Below, one piece after another: positions 48,202 through 55,450 of a stretch of DNA of 64,000 bases; the first letter of the stretch is position 1, and every line of letters starts with the position of its first letter. The position numbers and the translations under genes are program-made. The stretch spans positions 186,001 through 250,000 of the forward strand of contig NZ_CP011542.1 of NCBI RefSeq assembly GCF_001020985.1, written 5' to 3'. Below the pieces are notes generated by a model. The model made no database searches. It saw only the letters and a program-made list of their open reading frames with translations, and was not told the origin of the DNA. The stretch is from Corynebacterium mustelae. GTDB lineage: Bacteria; Actinomycetota; Actinomycetes; Mycobacteriales; Mycobacteriaceae.

Positions 48202-48415
48202 TTTCACATCCTTTCTCAGGCAACAGTCCAGAGAAGGATTCTAGCCCCGTCGCCTAACTTCGTTGGGGCTGGGGTGTCGAAAAGCATAAATATTCGCTCA
48301 TTGAGGAGCAGTGCAGTTCCCATCGATGAGCGGTAGGTCAGATAGCGACCTGGGAAAAGTGAGGCCTTTTGGTGAAAAGGCGTCGAAAATCCGCTCCTTG
48401 ATGAGCGGTTACAGA

Positions 48416-48625
48416 ATGGAAAAGGATATGAAGGACGAATTTGCAGAGATGCTGCACAGCTATATAGCGAATCGGATTGCCGGTGAGGAAGTGCTGCTTG
48501 CACAGATTCCAGTCGGGACTAACGAGTGGGATCAAGTTGATCGAGCGATTTTCGAGCTGAACAACATCTTGAGTGGCTTTGAGGCCGCTGTGGCCGGACG
48601 TAACCCTTTGGAGGTGATGGCGTGA
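48416..48625 (+). CDS. Hypothetical early phage protein
   Basis: 69 residues, helical and acidic (MKDEFAEMLHSYIANRI, DQVDRAIFELNNILSGFEAAV). The start is uncertain between ATG 48401, 48416 and 48428. The upstream region 48240-48410 has several hairpins with the recurring words GATGAGCGG and GTCGAAAA. The next gene starts within its stop region (GTGATGA), giving translational coupling. Confidence 0.55.
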   Translation: MEKDMKDEFAEMLHSYIANRIAGEEVLLAQIPVGTNEWDQVDRAIFELNNILSGFEAAVAGRNPLEVMA

Positions 48626-48918
48626 TGAACGAATCAACTGTAGGCGTATCGCTGGATGATGTTCGTGCAGCGTCGTGGGCGGGGCCGGTGCAGATTCTTC
48701 GGTATGGGTCCGATGATGATGAACGCGTGATGCTGCGTGTAGCTGATGGAAGCAAAAGCCCTATGCAGATTTCGCTTGATCTAGACCAAGCGGCTGAGCT
48801 TGCGCGGAAAGTTCAGATGCTATCGCGTCCGCGTTACAAGGAAGTTCGGGCGTATGGCGGGAAGTTACTGCGTCGGGTTGAGCGTAAGCCTGGGGAGGAT
48901 GACGGTGATGAGTGCTGA
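48622..48918 (+). CDS. Hypothetical early phage protein
   Basis: 98 residues with a mixed alpha/beta pattern: VQILRYGSDDDERVMLRVADG, then an Asp/Ala-rich helix (LDLDQAAELARKVQML), and a basic then acidic end. No family recognised. It overlaps the preceding gene by 4 nt and the following one by 11 nt. Confidence 0.65.
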   Translation: MMNESTVGVSLDDVRAASWAGPVQILRYGSDDDERVMLRVADGSKSPMQISLDLDQAAELARKVQMLSRPRYKEVRAYGGKLLRRVERKPGEDDGDEC

Positions 48919-49093
48919 TCGTGAGTGGATGGCGAAAGAGATCGCTCGCAGGTCGAGGCGGGTGCTATTGCCGGAGCAGCTTGGAGCCGTTGATGCAGAG
49001 CAGATCATGAATGCGCTTGATGATGAGGGCTATATGGATCTGCGGGAGGTTCCAGCGCACGTACTGGAAGACAAGATTCGGGAATCAGTGTAA
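48908..49093 (+). CDS. Small hypothetical phage protein (61 aa)
   Basis: 61 residues from the ATG at 48908 behind GGGGAGG. Basic start (KEIARRSRRVLLPEQ) and acidic helices (AEQIMNALDDEGYMDL). Not recognised. It is followed by a small hairpin (TGCATGTG/CACATGCA, about 49104-49125). Confidence 0.55.
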   Translation: MSADREWMAKEIARRSRRVLLPEQLGAVDAEQIMNALDDEGYMDLREVPAHVLEDKIRESV

Positions 49094-49147
49094 AGGAAAA
49101 CCTGCATGTGTGAGGTCACATGCAGGCATTTAGAAAAAGGATATGAC

Positions 49148-49360
49148 ATGAAGAGTATCACAAAAATGTATTTGAGTGTAAGCGAGTTAGCGGCGATGTC
49201 ACCGTATTCAGCGGCTCGTATACGGAGGTTCTGTAGGGAAGGCAGTTTGAAATCAACGAGGCGTCCGGCTGGCCCTGGTGGTGGTAAGAACACGATGTTT
49301 CTTATTCGTCCTGAGGATTTCAAGAGCTTTATGGAATCTCGTTCTGGCGGAGGGGTGTAA
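49148..49360 (+). CDS. Small helix-turn-helix DNA-binding protein
   Basis: 70 residues from the ATG at 49148 (AAAAAGGA upstream). LSVSELAAMSPYSAARIRRFCREGSLKSTRRPAG...FLIRPEDFKSFMES is an excisionase/MerR-type motif with wing. It could be a second regulator of the early region. Confidence 0.65.
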   Translation: MKSITKMYLSVSELAAMSPYSAARIRRFCREGSLKSTRRPAGPGGGKNTMFLIRPEDFKSFMESRSGGGV

Positions 49361-49363
49361 GTC

Positions 49364-49912
49364 ATGAAGACTGAGCAGATGGCTGTTGTGCCTGAGGTGG
49401 TTTCTGATCCGGTGTCGACACTGGCGCGGTCGAATGAGAAGTTGGTTTCGATGCTTGCGGAGCAGCTGGGTAAGCCAACTGCCGCTAGTGGAGCGGCTGA
49501 GGTTGAAAAGCTGCGCTTGGCGCAGGACCGGATCAAGGAACTGGAATCGGTTCTAGCGTCAACGCAGCTGCAGATGCGCGAGGAAGGCAAAGAACTCGCC
49601 GCGTGTAAGCGAGACCTAGTGTCACATCGCGATGCCGCGGCGGCGCACGCTCTCGAAAACCAGTTGTTGAAAGAGCAACTGGCTGCGGAGAAAAAGAAAG
49701 TATCGGATGTTGAAAAGAAGCTAGAGGTCGCTCTTGTTCAGGAAGCTCCCGATGAAACAGCGCCCTCCGAGTATGCGACGAAAGTTTCTCTGGTTGATCG
49801 GGCGTGGAAGAAATTTTCAGAGCTGTGGGTTGATGACTCGGAAGGTGACATATATCTAGCTTTCGGCCAGCTGGAAAGGGCAATTGGAAATCTTTTGGAA
49901 GGGAAGAAATAG
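49364..49912 (+). CDS. Coiled-coil phage protein
   Basis: 182 residues. Residues about 45-125 form a long coiled coil (AEVEKLRLAQDRIKELESVL, then LENQLLKEQLAAEKKKVSDVEKKLEVAL). A short acidic C-terminal domain follows. No enzymatic motif. Function unknown. Confidence 0.65.
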   Translation: MKTEQMAVVPEVVSDPVSTLARSNEKLVSMLAEQLGKPTAASGAAEVEKLRLAQDRIKELESVLASTQLQMREEGKELAACKRDLVSHRDAAAAHALENQLLKEQLAAEKKKVSDVEKKLEVALVQEAPDETAPSEYATKVSLVDRAWKKFSELWVDDSEGDIYLAFGQLERAIGNLLEGKK

Positions 49913-49916
49913 GGAT

Positions 49917-50144
49917 ATGACGATCGTAGTTTTAATCGGGCTGCTGCTGGTCTCGGCGATCACGGCAATGGGAATGGTTGATGCGAACCGAAAAGCGGAG
50001 ATGGCGCTTGATGAGGTGGAGATGCTGCGGGTGCAGCAGCGGTGGGACTCGGAGCGCATTGAAGAGCTGAGTCATGAGCTGTTCGAGGTCATGCAGCATG
50101 TTGGTATCGTGCGTGTACCAGGGGAGGTGTGTGATGCCTCCTAG
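49917..50144 (+). CDS. Small membrane-anchored coiled-coil protein
   Basis: 75 residues. One N-terminal transmembrane helix (TIVVLIGLLLVSAITAMGMV) is followed by a coiled coil (KAEMALDEVEMLRVQQRW, ERIEELSHELFEVM). The layout, one TM plus a short coil, resembles spanin-like or superinfection-exclusion proteins, but it lies in the early region. Not assigned. Confidence 0.55.
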   Translation: MTIVVLIGLLLVSAITAMGMVDANRKAEMALDEVEMLRVQQRWDSERIEELSHELFEVMQHVGIVRVPGEVCDAS

Positions 50145-50319
50145 GGGGCCGGGTTGGGTGGCTGCTCATGGAGCGTCAGCAGCTTTTATTGATACGCATG
50201 CCGGTGTTGCTGCGACGAATTCCCGAGGTCTTGCAGAGGTGCAGCAGGCCATTGATTTCCAAGTTCGTGCTTTCGTCGACGCATGGTCGGAGGTTGCTGA
50301 TATGAAGCGGGGTCGGTAG
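50134..50319 (+). CDS. Small hypothetical phage protein
   Basis: 61 residues from the ATG at 50134, preceded by GGGGAGG. Begins PPRGPGWVAAHGASAAFIDTH. No motif recognised. Overlaps both neighbours by a few bases. Confidence 0.5.
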   Translation: MPPRGPGWVAAHGASAAFIDTHAGVAATNSRGLAEVQQAIDFQVRAFVDAWSEVADMKRGR

Positions 50320-50642
50320 TGCGAAGAGTTCAGGAGGTTCGTAGAGTTGTATACCCCGGTTCCGGAAAACTTGTCTCAGTTGCTTTTACGAAAGACCTAC
50401 CTTCACATGTAGAGATGGGCGATATTAGGGCATCGGTTCCGCAGTTTTTCGTGACACACGAGGTTATGTCCACGAGGATGGTGCAGATTCATGGACGCAG
50501 CTTCGCCAAAATCATTGACATTGAGCAGTGGGTGCTCTCGTATATCGCGGCCGATTACCGCAAGCAAGCTCAAGATTTGGGCGAGCTACTCCAATGGGTA
50601 AAAGAACTAGGGGCGGACATTGAAGAACCAACCTACGTGTAA
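50319..50642 (+). CDS. Hypothetical phage protein
   Basis: 107 residues from the GTG at 50319 (overlapping the previous TAG). Beta-rich first half, then a helical second half (IDIEQWVLSYIAADYRKQAQDLGELLQWVKELG). Not recognised. Confidence 0.55.
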   Translation: MRRVQEVRRVVYPGSGKLVSVAFTKDLPSHVEMGDIRASVPQFFVTHEVMSTRMVQIHGRSFAKIIDIEQWVLSYIAADYRKQAQDLGELLQWVKELGADIEEPTYV

Positions 50643-50850
50643 CAGATGCGGAAAACCGATACGAATCAACCGCATGGAAAACGGCAGGTGGGTGTTGCTC
50701 GAACTTCTGCCGTCGGATTCCGGAACATGGTTGATTTCCCATGGTATCGCTCGCTATCTGAACGTTGTGGAACGAGAAAAGGCACACATGCAAGGTCGGC
50801 GGCTATATGCCCACCATAACGATCATTGTCCAAATAAAAAGTTCAAATAA
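50620..50850 (+). CDS. Small putative zinc-binding protein
   Basis: 76 residues. CNRCGKPIR near the start and a C-terminal HHNDHCP could ligate zinc. Overlaps the preceding gene by 23 nt in another frame. Function unknown. Confidence 0.5.
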   Translation: MKNQPTCNRCGKPIRINRMENGRWVLLELLPSDSGTWLISHGIARYLNVVEREKAHMQGRRLYAHHNDHCPNKKFK

Positions 50851-50869
50851 AAAGGGAGGTTTGAGGGGT

Positions 50870-51115
50870 ATGTGTGAAACGTGCGAAAAGTCAGCCCAGT
50901 TTTTAGATAGCGCACGAAACGACTGGGCGAGTGTGTTCGGGAATGAAGAAGTGGTGATTGCGTCGTTCGCCCCGGATATCGGTAGGCCGATTATCGCGTG
51001 GAATAATTCCGATCTTCGCCAGGTTGCTGTGAATCTTCGGAAGTTTGCTGCTGGGCTGCTTGATTTTGCTGATGCGTTTGATGATTCAGTACCGCGGGAG
51101 ATTGTGGAGCAATGA
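50870..51115 (+). CDS. Small hypothetical phage protein (CxxC start)
   Basis: 81 residues from the ATG at 50870, with AGGGAGG upstream. Begins MCETCEKSAQF. Contains a beta-like stretch (EEVVIASFAPDIGRPIIAW). The next gene starts in its stop (ATGA). Confidence 0.55.
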   Translation: MCETCEKSAQFLDSARNDWASVFGNEEVVIASFAPDIGRPIIAWNNSDLRQVAVNLRKFAAGLLDFADAFDDSVPREIVEQ

Positions 51116-51891
51116 GTGCAATAGCTGACCGGATGCCGCAGTGGTCCACTGTTATGGCGTTTGCTGATGAGTTTTTGGCTGCGGTCGCGGCGTCGTTGAA
51201 GTTTGCTGGTGCTAAGCCCCCGAGCTATAACGTGATCCAGTTTCGTGTGGAAGACGACGTGGTTATTATTTGCGCTGCCGATGGCACTCAAATGTGCATG
51301 GTTGAAGCGGATTGCGACTTTACTGATGTGACTGATCGCGACGTTGTTTTTGAGATCACGAAGAGAAACGCTGCTGCCATTGTGAAAGAGATTATCCCTA
51401 AGGAATCCGACGAGGAGTGTGATGCTCGTGTTCGGGTGGATATCGGCGAGTCCATTATCAAGGTTATTGATGAGTCAAGTGATGGGGCTGGCGTAAGGGA
51501 GTTGGAGTTTACGCGGCTGGGGCCTACGCTGCCGGTGAATCCTGTCAAGGTTCTTCGCGGTATGTATGACGAATTTTCTTCGTTCGAGGATTCGGAGGGT
51601 GGGCATCAGGTGAAATTGTATGACCATCAGTCAGCTTCGCTAAGCCGGGCGTCGAAGGTTTTGGGGGTTGTTCCGACACTGACGCCGGTGGATCCTGGGG
51701 ACTATGACTCTCGTGTAGTTGCGTCGGCTCGTGGGTTTGCTGCGCTATATACCGTAGCGAAACCTGATGCCACTGGTGAGCAACTGGAGATGGAGATAGA
51801 TACCGGTTCCGCTTCTGAAGCTGATTCTTCTGACGGTGGTGGAGCATCTGTCCGGGTTGTGGAGATCCGTCCACCAAAGGGGGCGTTTTGA
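51112..51891 (+). CDS. Hypothetical phage protein, possibly sliding-clamp-like
   Basis: 259 residues. Alternating beta segments and short helices (VEDDVVIICAADGTQMCMVEAD, DVVFEITKRNAAAIVKEIIP, VRVDIGESIIKVID) recall repeats of the DNA polymerase III beta clamp, which some actinophages encode, but length and motifs are not decisive. The C-terminal 40 residues are acidic and disordered. Its stop overlaps the WhiB-like gene start (TGATG). Confidence 0.55.
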   Translation: MSAIADRMPQWSTVMAFADEFLAAVAASLKFAGAKPPSYNVIQFRVEDDVVIICAADGTQMCMVEADCDFTDVTDRDVVFEITKRNAAAIVKEIIPKESDEECDARVRVDIGESIIKVIDESSDGAGVRELEFTRLGPTLPVNPVKVLRGMYDEFSSFEDSEGGHQVKLYDHQSASLSRASKVLGVVPTLTPVDPGDYDSRVVASARGFAALYTVAKPDATGEQLEMEIDTGSASEADSSDGGGASVRVVEIRPPKGAF

Positions 51892-52325
51892 TGCTGGATT
51901 CTAAAAATCTTCGAGCGTTAGCCAAATCGGTGCAAGACTTCGACCTTCGTGATGGGTTGTGTGTAGGTAACGAGAACCGATATTGGGACAGCACCGTCAA
52001 GGAGTGGGAGCCGCGTGAGTCGATCCTTAAGCGGCATGAGAAAGCGATAGAGCTGTGTCTGCAGTGTCCTTGTCTTGATGCTTGCCGTGCGTATGCGAAT
52101 AGCCTTCGTGAGGCGGGGTGTGATGTTGATGGTGTGATTGCGGGTATTCGCGTGGACACTGATAATCGGCCTCGATGTCGTGAGTGTGGCGAATTGATGC
52201 AGCCGAAGAAGACGAAGAATCCGAAAAAAGGTAGCCGGGTGGAGTTGGCTTCGGGGTTTTGTACTAGGTGTTATCCGAAGGTGCGTCGACTTCGTAAGAA
52301 GCAAAAAGCTGAAAAGGCTGCGTAG
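51891..52325 (+). CDS. WhiB-like iron-sulfur protein with extra zinc ribbon
   Basis: 144 residues. The four cluster cysteines of the Wbl family are visible: one in GLCVG, then CLQCPCLDAC (C-x2-C-x5-C). The family turn GVIAGIR replaces the usual GVWGG. The C-terminal half adds CRECGELM and GFCTRCYP, a CxxC...CxxC ribbon, and a Lys/Arg-rich tail for DNA binding. Mycobacteriophages encode WhiB homologues that repress host whiB2 and block superinfection; a similar role is inferred here. Confidence 0.75.
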   Translation: MLDSKNLRALAKSVQDFDLRDGLCVGNENRYWDSTVKEWEPRESILKRHEKAIELCLQCPCLDACRAYANSLREAGCDVDGVIAGIRVDTDNRPRCRECGELMQPKKTKNPKKGSRVELASGFCTRCYPKVRRLRKKQKAEKAA

Positions 52326-52466
52326 GTGAAAGGTAAATGGGATGGATATACGAAGTCCGCCGGTAGTTGGTGTTTGAGTTTGTTGTTGATGTTGGTGCAG
52401 ATGTTGGAGGTATTCGAAGTGTGTTCGTGCGAGTTAGCTAAGCCCCGGTCCGGGAGTGATCGCTGA
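52326..52466 (+). CDS. Small hypothetical protein (46 aa)
   Basis: A 46-residue frame from the GTG at 52326 fits exactly between the stop of the WhiB-like gene (TAG|GTG) and the start of the next gene (TGATG). The middle is hydrophobic (SWCLSLLLMLVQMLEVFEV). The two junctions argue that it is translated. Not recognised. Confidence 0.55.
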   Translation: MKGKWDGYTKSAGSWCLSLLLMLVQMLEVFEVCSCELAKPRSGSDR

Positions 52467-53539
52467 TGGCATGGGTGAAAGTCGGAGATACTTTTAATTC
52501 GGCACCAGAGTGGATGAGCGCGGCTGCGCTTGCGATCTCCCGGCAAGATATTGATCTCGTCGTGAAGTTGAAAGGCTACACGATAGCGTTGTACACGCAG
52601 TCAGCTATTGCGTGGTCTGATTACATCATCAACTATGGTACTGCGGTAACCGTGATTGGGATGCACAGTGCCAACCAGGTTATAAGTGATTTATGCAAGA
52701 TCGGGATACTTACTCCGATCGATGCGGATGATGAGGATAACCCCCGTTGGAAATTATTAGAGCGGGAGGACTTCATCAATGTCATTAAGTCGAACGAACG
52801 ATTCATGCGTACCAAACGCAGGCGTGATCGCGCCAACGCTTCCTTGGTCGTTCGTGTTCTCCTGCGAGATGGAGAAGAATGCCGCTACTGCGGCGTTGAG
52901 GTTAAATGGGGCGATAATAAGTCTGATGATGGTCAGACTTTTGACCACCGTGACCCAGAAGCTCCGACAACACCAGACAACTATGTTCAGTGCTGTCGTG
53001 GGTGCAACAGGCTTCGTGCTGAATTCGCGAACCCTGATGATGAGCTTCCGCTTCTTGCCCAACCGGAATATCCGGAATACGGTCCTGGGGTATTGAAAGT
53101 GTTACGCAAGTGGACGTCCGTAACGGCGCGGATATGCCGTGAACTAGGTATTCCTAACCCGCTTACTCGTAACAGCGTAAGCGAAACGGATACCTCGGTC
53201 CTCACAGCCAGTGAGGCGACGGAAACAAGTATCCCTACTACCCACTCTCCGGTTCTATCTGGTAGCCAGCCAGAGACTGAGCCGCAGCTCCCGGAGGGCG
53301 CTAGCCCTCGTCAGGTCGAAGCCGCAAATGAGAAACCCCGGCATGTGCGCCGGGGCCGTGCATCCAGCACGGCTAAAGCGCAAGGTTCTTACCCATCTTC
53401 TTCCCCGGTTCTATCTGGTAGCCAATCAGAGACTGAGCCGCGTCGTCTGGATTCAGCAAGTGTGCGTGCTGGTGATGGTGCTAATGGGGGGCTCGGACGC
53501 GTGCAATCCCGTCGTCGGAAAGGTCGCCGCCGCCGGTAA
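52466..53539 (+). CDS. HNH-domain phage protein, probable replication function
   Basis: 357 residues. Residues 1-120 resemble the N-terminal winged-helix part of phage replisome-organiser proteins (helical, ending in basic KRRRDRANA). Residues about 130-190 are an HNH-type module (ECRYCGVEV, FDHRDPEAP, CCRGCN) with both CxxC pairs. The C-terminal third is low complexity. It has two copies of PVLSGSQ(P/S)ETEP separated by basic segments, ending in a run of Arg/Lys. It could be an endonuclease or a replication initiator that captured an HNH fold. Confidence 0.6.
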   Translation: MAWVKVGDTFNSAPEWMSAAALAISRQDIDLVVKLKGYTIALYTQSAIAWSDYIINYGTAVTVIGMHSANQVISDLCKIGILTPIDADDEDNPRWKLLEREDFINVIKSNERFMRTKRRRDRANASLVVRVLLRDGEECRYCGVEVKWGDNKSDDGQTFDHRDPEAPTTPDNYVQCCRGCNRLRAEFANPDDELPLLAQPEYPEYGPGVLKVLRKWTSVTARICRELGIPNPLTRNSVSETDTSVLTASEATETSIPTTHSPVLSGSQPETEPQLPEGASPRQVEAANEKPRHVRRGRASSTAKAQGSYPSSSPVLSGSQSETEPRRLDSASVRAGDGANGGLGRVQSRRRKGRRRR

Positions 53540-53675
53540 TCGCTTTAACTTTTTAAAGTGATTTCGGTTTTTGGTGTTTTCTTTTTATTGCGTCGTCGGT
53601 TCTTTTGGCGTGCAATTTTTCGGGCGTGCGACCCGAAAATGATTGCAGCAGTCTGAGGGGACAGGATCGGAACGG

Positions 53676-53710
53676 CCGGGTCGGGACGGGACGGGTCGGG
53701 TCGGGTCGGG
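53676..53710 (+). repeat. Pentanucleotide G-tract array (GGGTC/GGGAC)
   Basis: Seven GGG runs, each separated by exactly two bases (TC or AC), lie 42 nt before the next start codon. This perfect 5-nt periodicity can form G-quadruplexes in DNA or in the mRNA leader. The surrounding spacer 53540-53751 has no gene. Confidence 0.85.
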
Positions 53711-53751
53711 TAAGCCATTTTTATAAACCTTGTTTGCTAAAGGAAATCTTG

Positions 53752-54324
53752 ATGCTTGATAGATCTGATGTTCATGTGTTGTCGTCGTGCTTGTCGTTTT
53801 TATCGAAGAATGTTTTTCTTCTTGATGATCTTCTTGAACCAGTGACGAATCTTGATGAGGAGCGAGTAGGTCGATCATCTCCTGCTTCTAAGGCCCCGTT
53901 GGTTCTTGATGTTTTGGAAGTCAAACGTCGATGCGAGATTGTTCTTTTTGGTTGGGCCGCATGCCTTGCGGAGTCATCGGGGGAGCAGGTGCCCGCCGGG
54001 CGAGTGGTCGGTGTGGTAGCTGGTTGGCTTTTCGATCGTGTTGGTTTGATCGTTATGCAGGAGTGGGCGCCGGATTGTCTGGGAGAGATTGCCGAAGTGA
54101 CTAGGAGGGTCCGCGGGATAGTGATTCCTGACGAGATAGCGGAAGTTCCATCGTTGGTGTCTGCGAGGGAGGCGTCACGGTTGTGTTGTCGAGCCGGGCG
54201 CAGGTTATCGCATCAGACTGTGAGTGCGTGGGCGGCGTCAGGTGTGGTGACTGACTACCGGATAGCCGGGAGGCGATTAGTGAATGTGCGAGAGGTGTAT
54301 GAGAAAGCAGGGCAAAGAAAGTAG
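53752..54324 (+). CDS. Hypothetical DNA-binding phage protein
   Basis: 190 residues from the ATG at 53752 (AAAGGAA upstream). The helical N-terminal two thirds is unrecognised. The C-terminus (VSAREASRLCCRAGRRLSHQTVSAWAASGVVTDYRIAGRRLVNVREV) is a MerR/excisionase-like helix-turn-helix with wing. As the last early gene before the packaging genes it may act as a late regulator. Confidence 0.55.
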   Translation: MLDRSDVHVLSSCLSFLSKNVFLLDDLLEPVTNLDEERVGRSSPASKAPLVLDVLEVKRRCEIVLFGWAACLAESSGEQVPAGRVVGVVAGWLFDRVGLIVMQEWAPDCLGEIAEVTRRVRGIVIPDEIAEVPSLVSAREASRLCCRAGRRLSHQTVSAWAASGVVTDYRIAGRRLVNVREVYEKAGQRK

Positions 54325-54389
54325 GAAACCGCAGGGTAACTATATTTTCTTTTGCATCTCTTGACGCCACATGCGCTAAGCTTCGCTTG

Positions 54390-54426
54390 AAACCTCTGTG
54401 GGGATTTGTTCCCTCAGGGGTTTTTC
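54390..54426 (+). terminator. Terminator after early operon
   Basis: AAACCTCTGTGGG pairs imperfectly with CCCTCAGGGGTTT and is followed by TTT. It closes the early transcription unit. Confidence 0.65.
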
Positions 54427-54547
54427 TATGCCATGTGTTAGATCCAGTATGGGAGTTGGCTGGAAAGCTTGGGGGAGCGGAATGTGGGCATTGTGCACGT
54501 AGGTTTCCAGTTACTTGCGTCTTTACCTCTTGCTGCGCATGGCTATG

Positions 54548-54619
54548 GTGACTGTGGCCGAATGGTGAGGCACTAGGTTGTGGTCCTAGATCATGCGGGT
54601 TCGATCCCCGTCGGTCACA
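54548..54619 (+). tRNA. Phage tRNA-His(GTG)
   Basis: Cloverleaf by eye: acceptor GTGACTG/CGGTCAC with one G-U pair, short D stem GCC/GGC, perfect anticodon stem CTAGG/CCTAG around loop TTGTGGT (anticodon GTG), and T arm GCGGG-TTCGATC-CCCGT. CCA is not encoded. A G precedes position 1, but the discriminator base is A rather than the C expected of tRNA-His. Confidence 0.8.
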
Positions 54620-54645
54620 CTGAAACGTCGAGAGAAGGGGCAGTC

Positions 54646-54861
54646 ATGATTGAACGCCGGTTTAATTACGTTAAGCCATCACCGGAATCGCGCAAGCGAA
54701 TGGCTACGGTGCGCCGTCGGGTGCGAAGCGTTGCTAAGTTCTTTGACGCTGAGTTGCCCGAAGGTCGCGAAAAGGATCGGGCGATAGATGCGCTTGATGA
54801 TGCATTACTGCAATCGATCGCGGCTATCGCTCGTGAGCGTGGTGATGATGGCGTGGGTTAA
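54646..54861 (+). CDS. Acb2/Tad1-like cyclic-nucleotide sponge (putative anti-CBASS/Thoeris)
   Basis: 71 residues from the ATG at 54646 (GAAGGGG upstream). The pattern RRFNYVKP, two helices, PEGREKDRAIDALDDALLQSIAAIAR matches what I know of the Acb2/Tad1 hairpin family: an N-terminal RF.Y..P, a turn with P..REK, then a helix ending in A.IAR. Those proteins form oligomers that bind cyclic di- and trinucleotides or gcADPR and disarm CBASS or Thoeris defence. The assignment is by memory of the family pattern, not a search. It overlaps the next HNH gene by 14 nt. Confidence 0.55.
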   Translation: MIERRFNYVKPSPESRKRMATVRRRVRSVAKFFDAELPEGREKDRAIDALDDALLQSIAAIARERGDDGVG

Positions 54862-55156
54862 CGGAGCGTCTCGAACGAGTACGCCAGAGTGGCGTCGCCT
54901 GCGCAGGCATGCCAAGAAGATGTTGCCGTATGAGTGTGATGATTGTGGTGACGTTCCAGACTCGGAAGAGCTTCATCTTGACCATGTGGTTCCTCATGCA
55001 GAGGGCGGGTCGGATGAGTTGGGGAATCTTGTCTGGCGTTGCGCGTCATGCCATGCGGAGAAGACGCAAGCTGAGGCGCTTCGGGGGATTGCTCGTCGTA
55101 AACAGCGCGGCCGCGTTTATGATCCGGATCGGGAGCGGCATCCGGGCCTACTGTAA
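54848..55156 (+). CDS. HNH endonuclease of the packaging module
   Basis: 102 residues from the ATG at 54848. HNH motif with zinc ligands: YECDDCGDV, LHLDHVVPHAEGG, NLVWRCASCHAEKT. HNH proteins beside the terminase genes are needed for DNA packaging in cos-type phages, where they help the large terminase cut. The position here fits. Confidence 0.88.
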   Translation: MAWVNGASRTSTPEWRRLRRHAKKMLPYECDDCGDVPDSEELHLDHVVPHAEGGSDELGNLVWRCASCHAEKTQAEALRGIARRKQRGRVYDPDRERHPGLL

Positions 55157-55450
55157 TCGCTTCACTTTTGCTATGTGATCGTGGTCACCGGTAGGGGGTG
55201 GGGGTGACCCCAGTGCGACCCTCGTTCGGCTACGGGCCGCATAGCGCCTAGAAGCCCGTACGGGTTCCAGGGTTTTTGCAGGTCAGGGGCATTTTTTGGG
55301 TTGTGTGTCTAATTTTATATCCGTGTGACCTGCGGTTTTGCGCTTGGGTTTTTGCTGGCTATGTATCTTGTGGTGTTTCTAGTTTGCTAATTTGGTTATT
55401 AGTGCAGCTAGTAACTGGTTTATCGTGACAATAAAAGGTACTATGTAAGT
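55157..55450. other. Non-coding spacer before terminase genes, possible cos region
   Basis: 294 nt without a credible gene. The first half is very G/C-rich with clustered G and C runs (near 55190-55215) and imperfect dyads (CCCGTACGGG at 55256-55265). It lies between the HNH and terminase genes, the usual place of cos in such phages. No cleavage site can be assigned. Confidence 0.35.

Noticed and set aside
54430..54545. Short frame before the phage tRNA
   Set aside because: Only 24 codons, with no ribosome site and no sensible composition.
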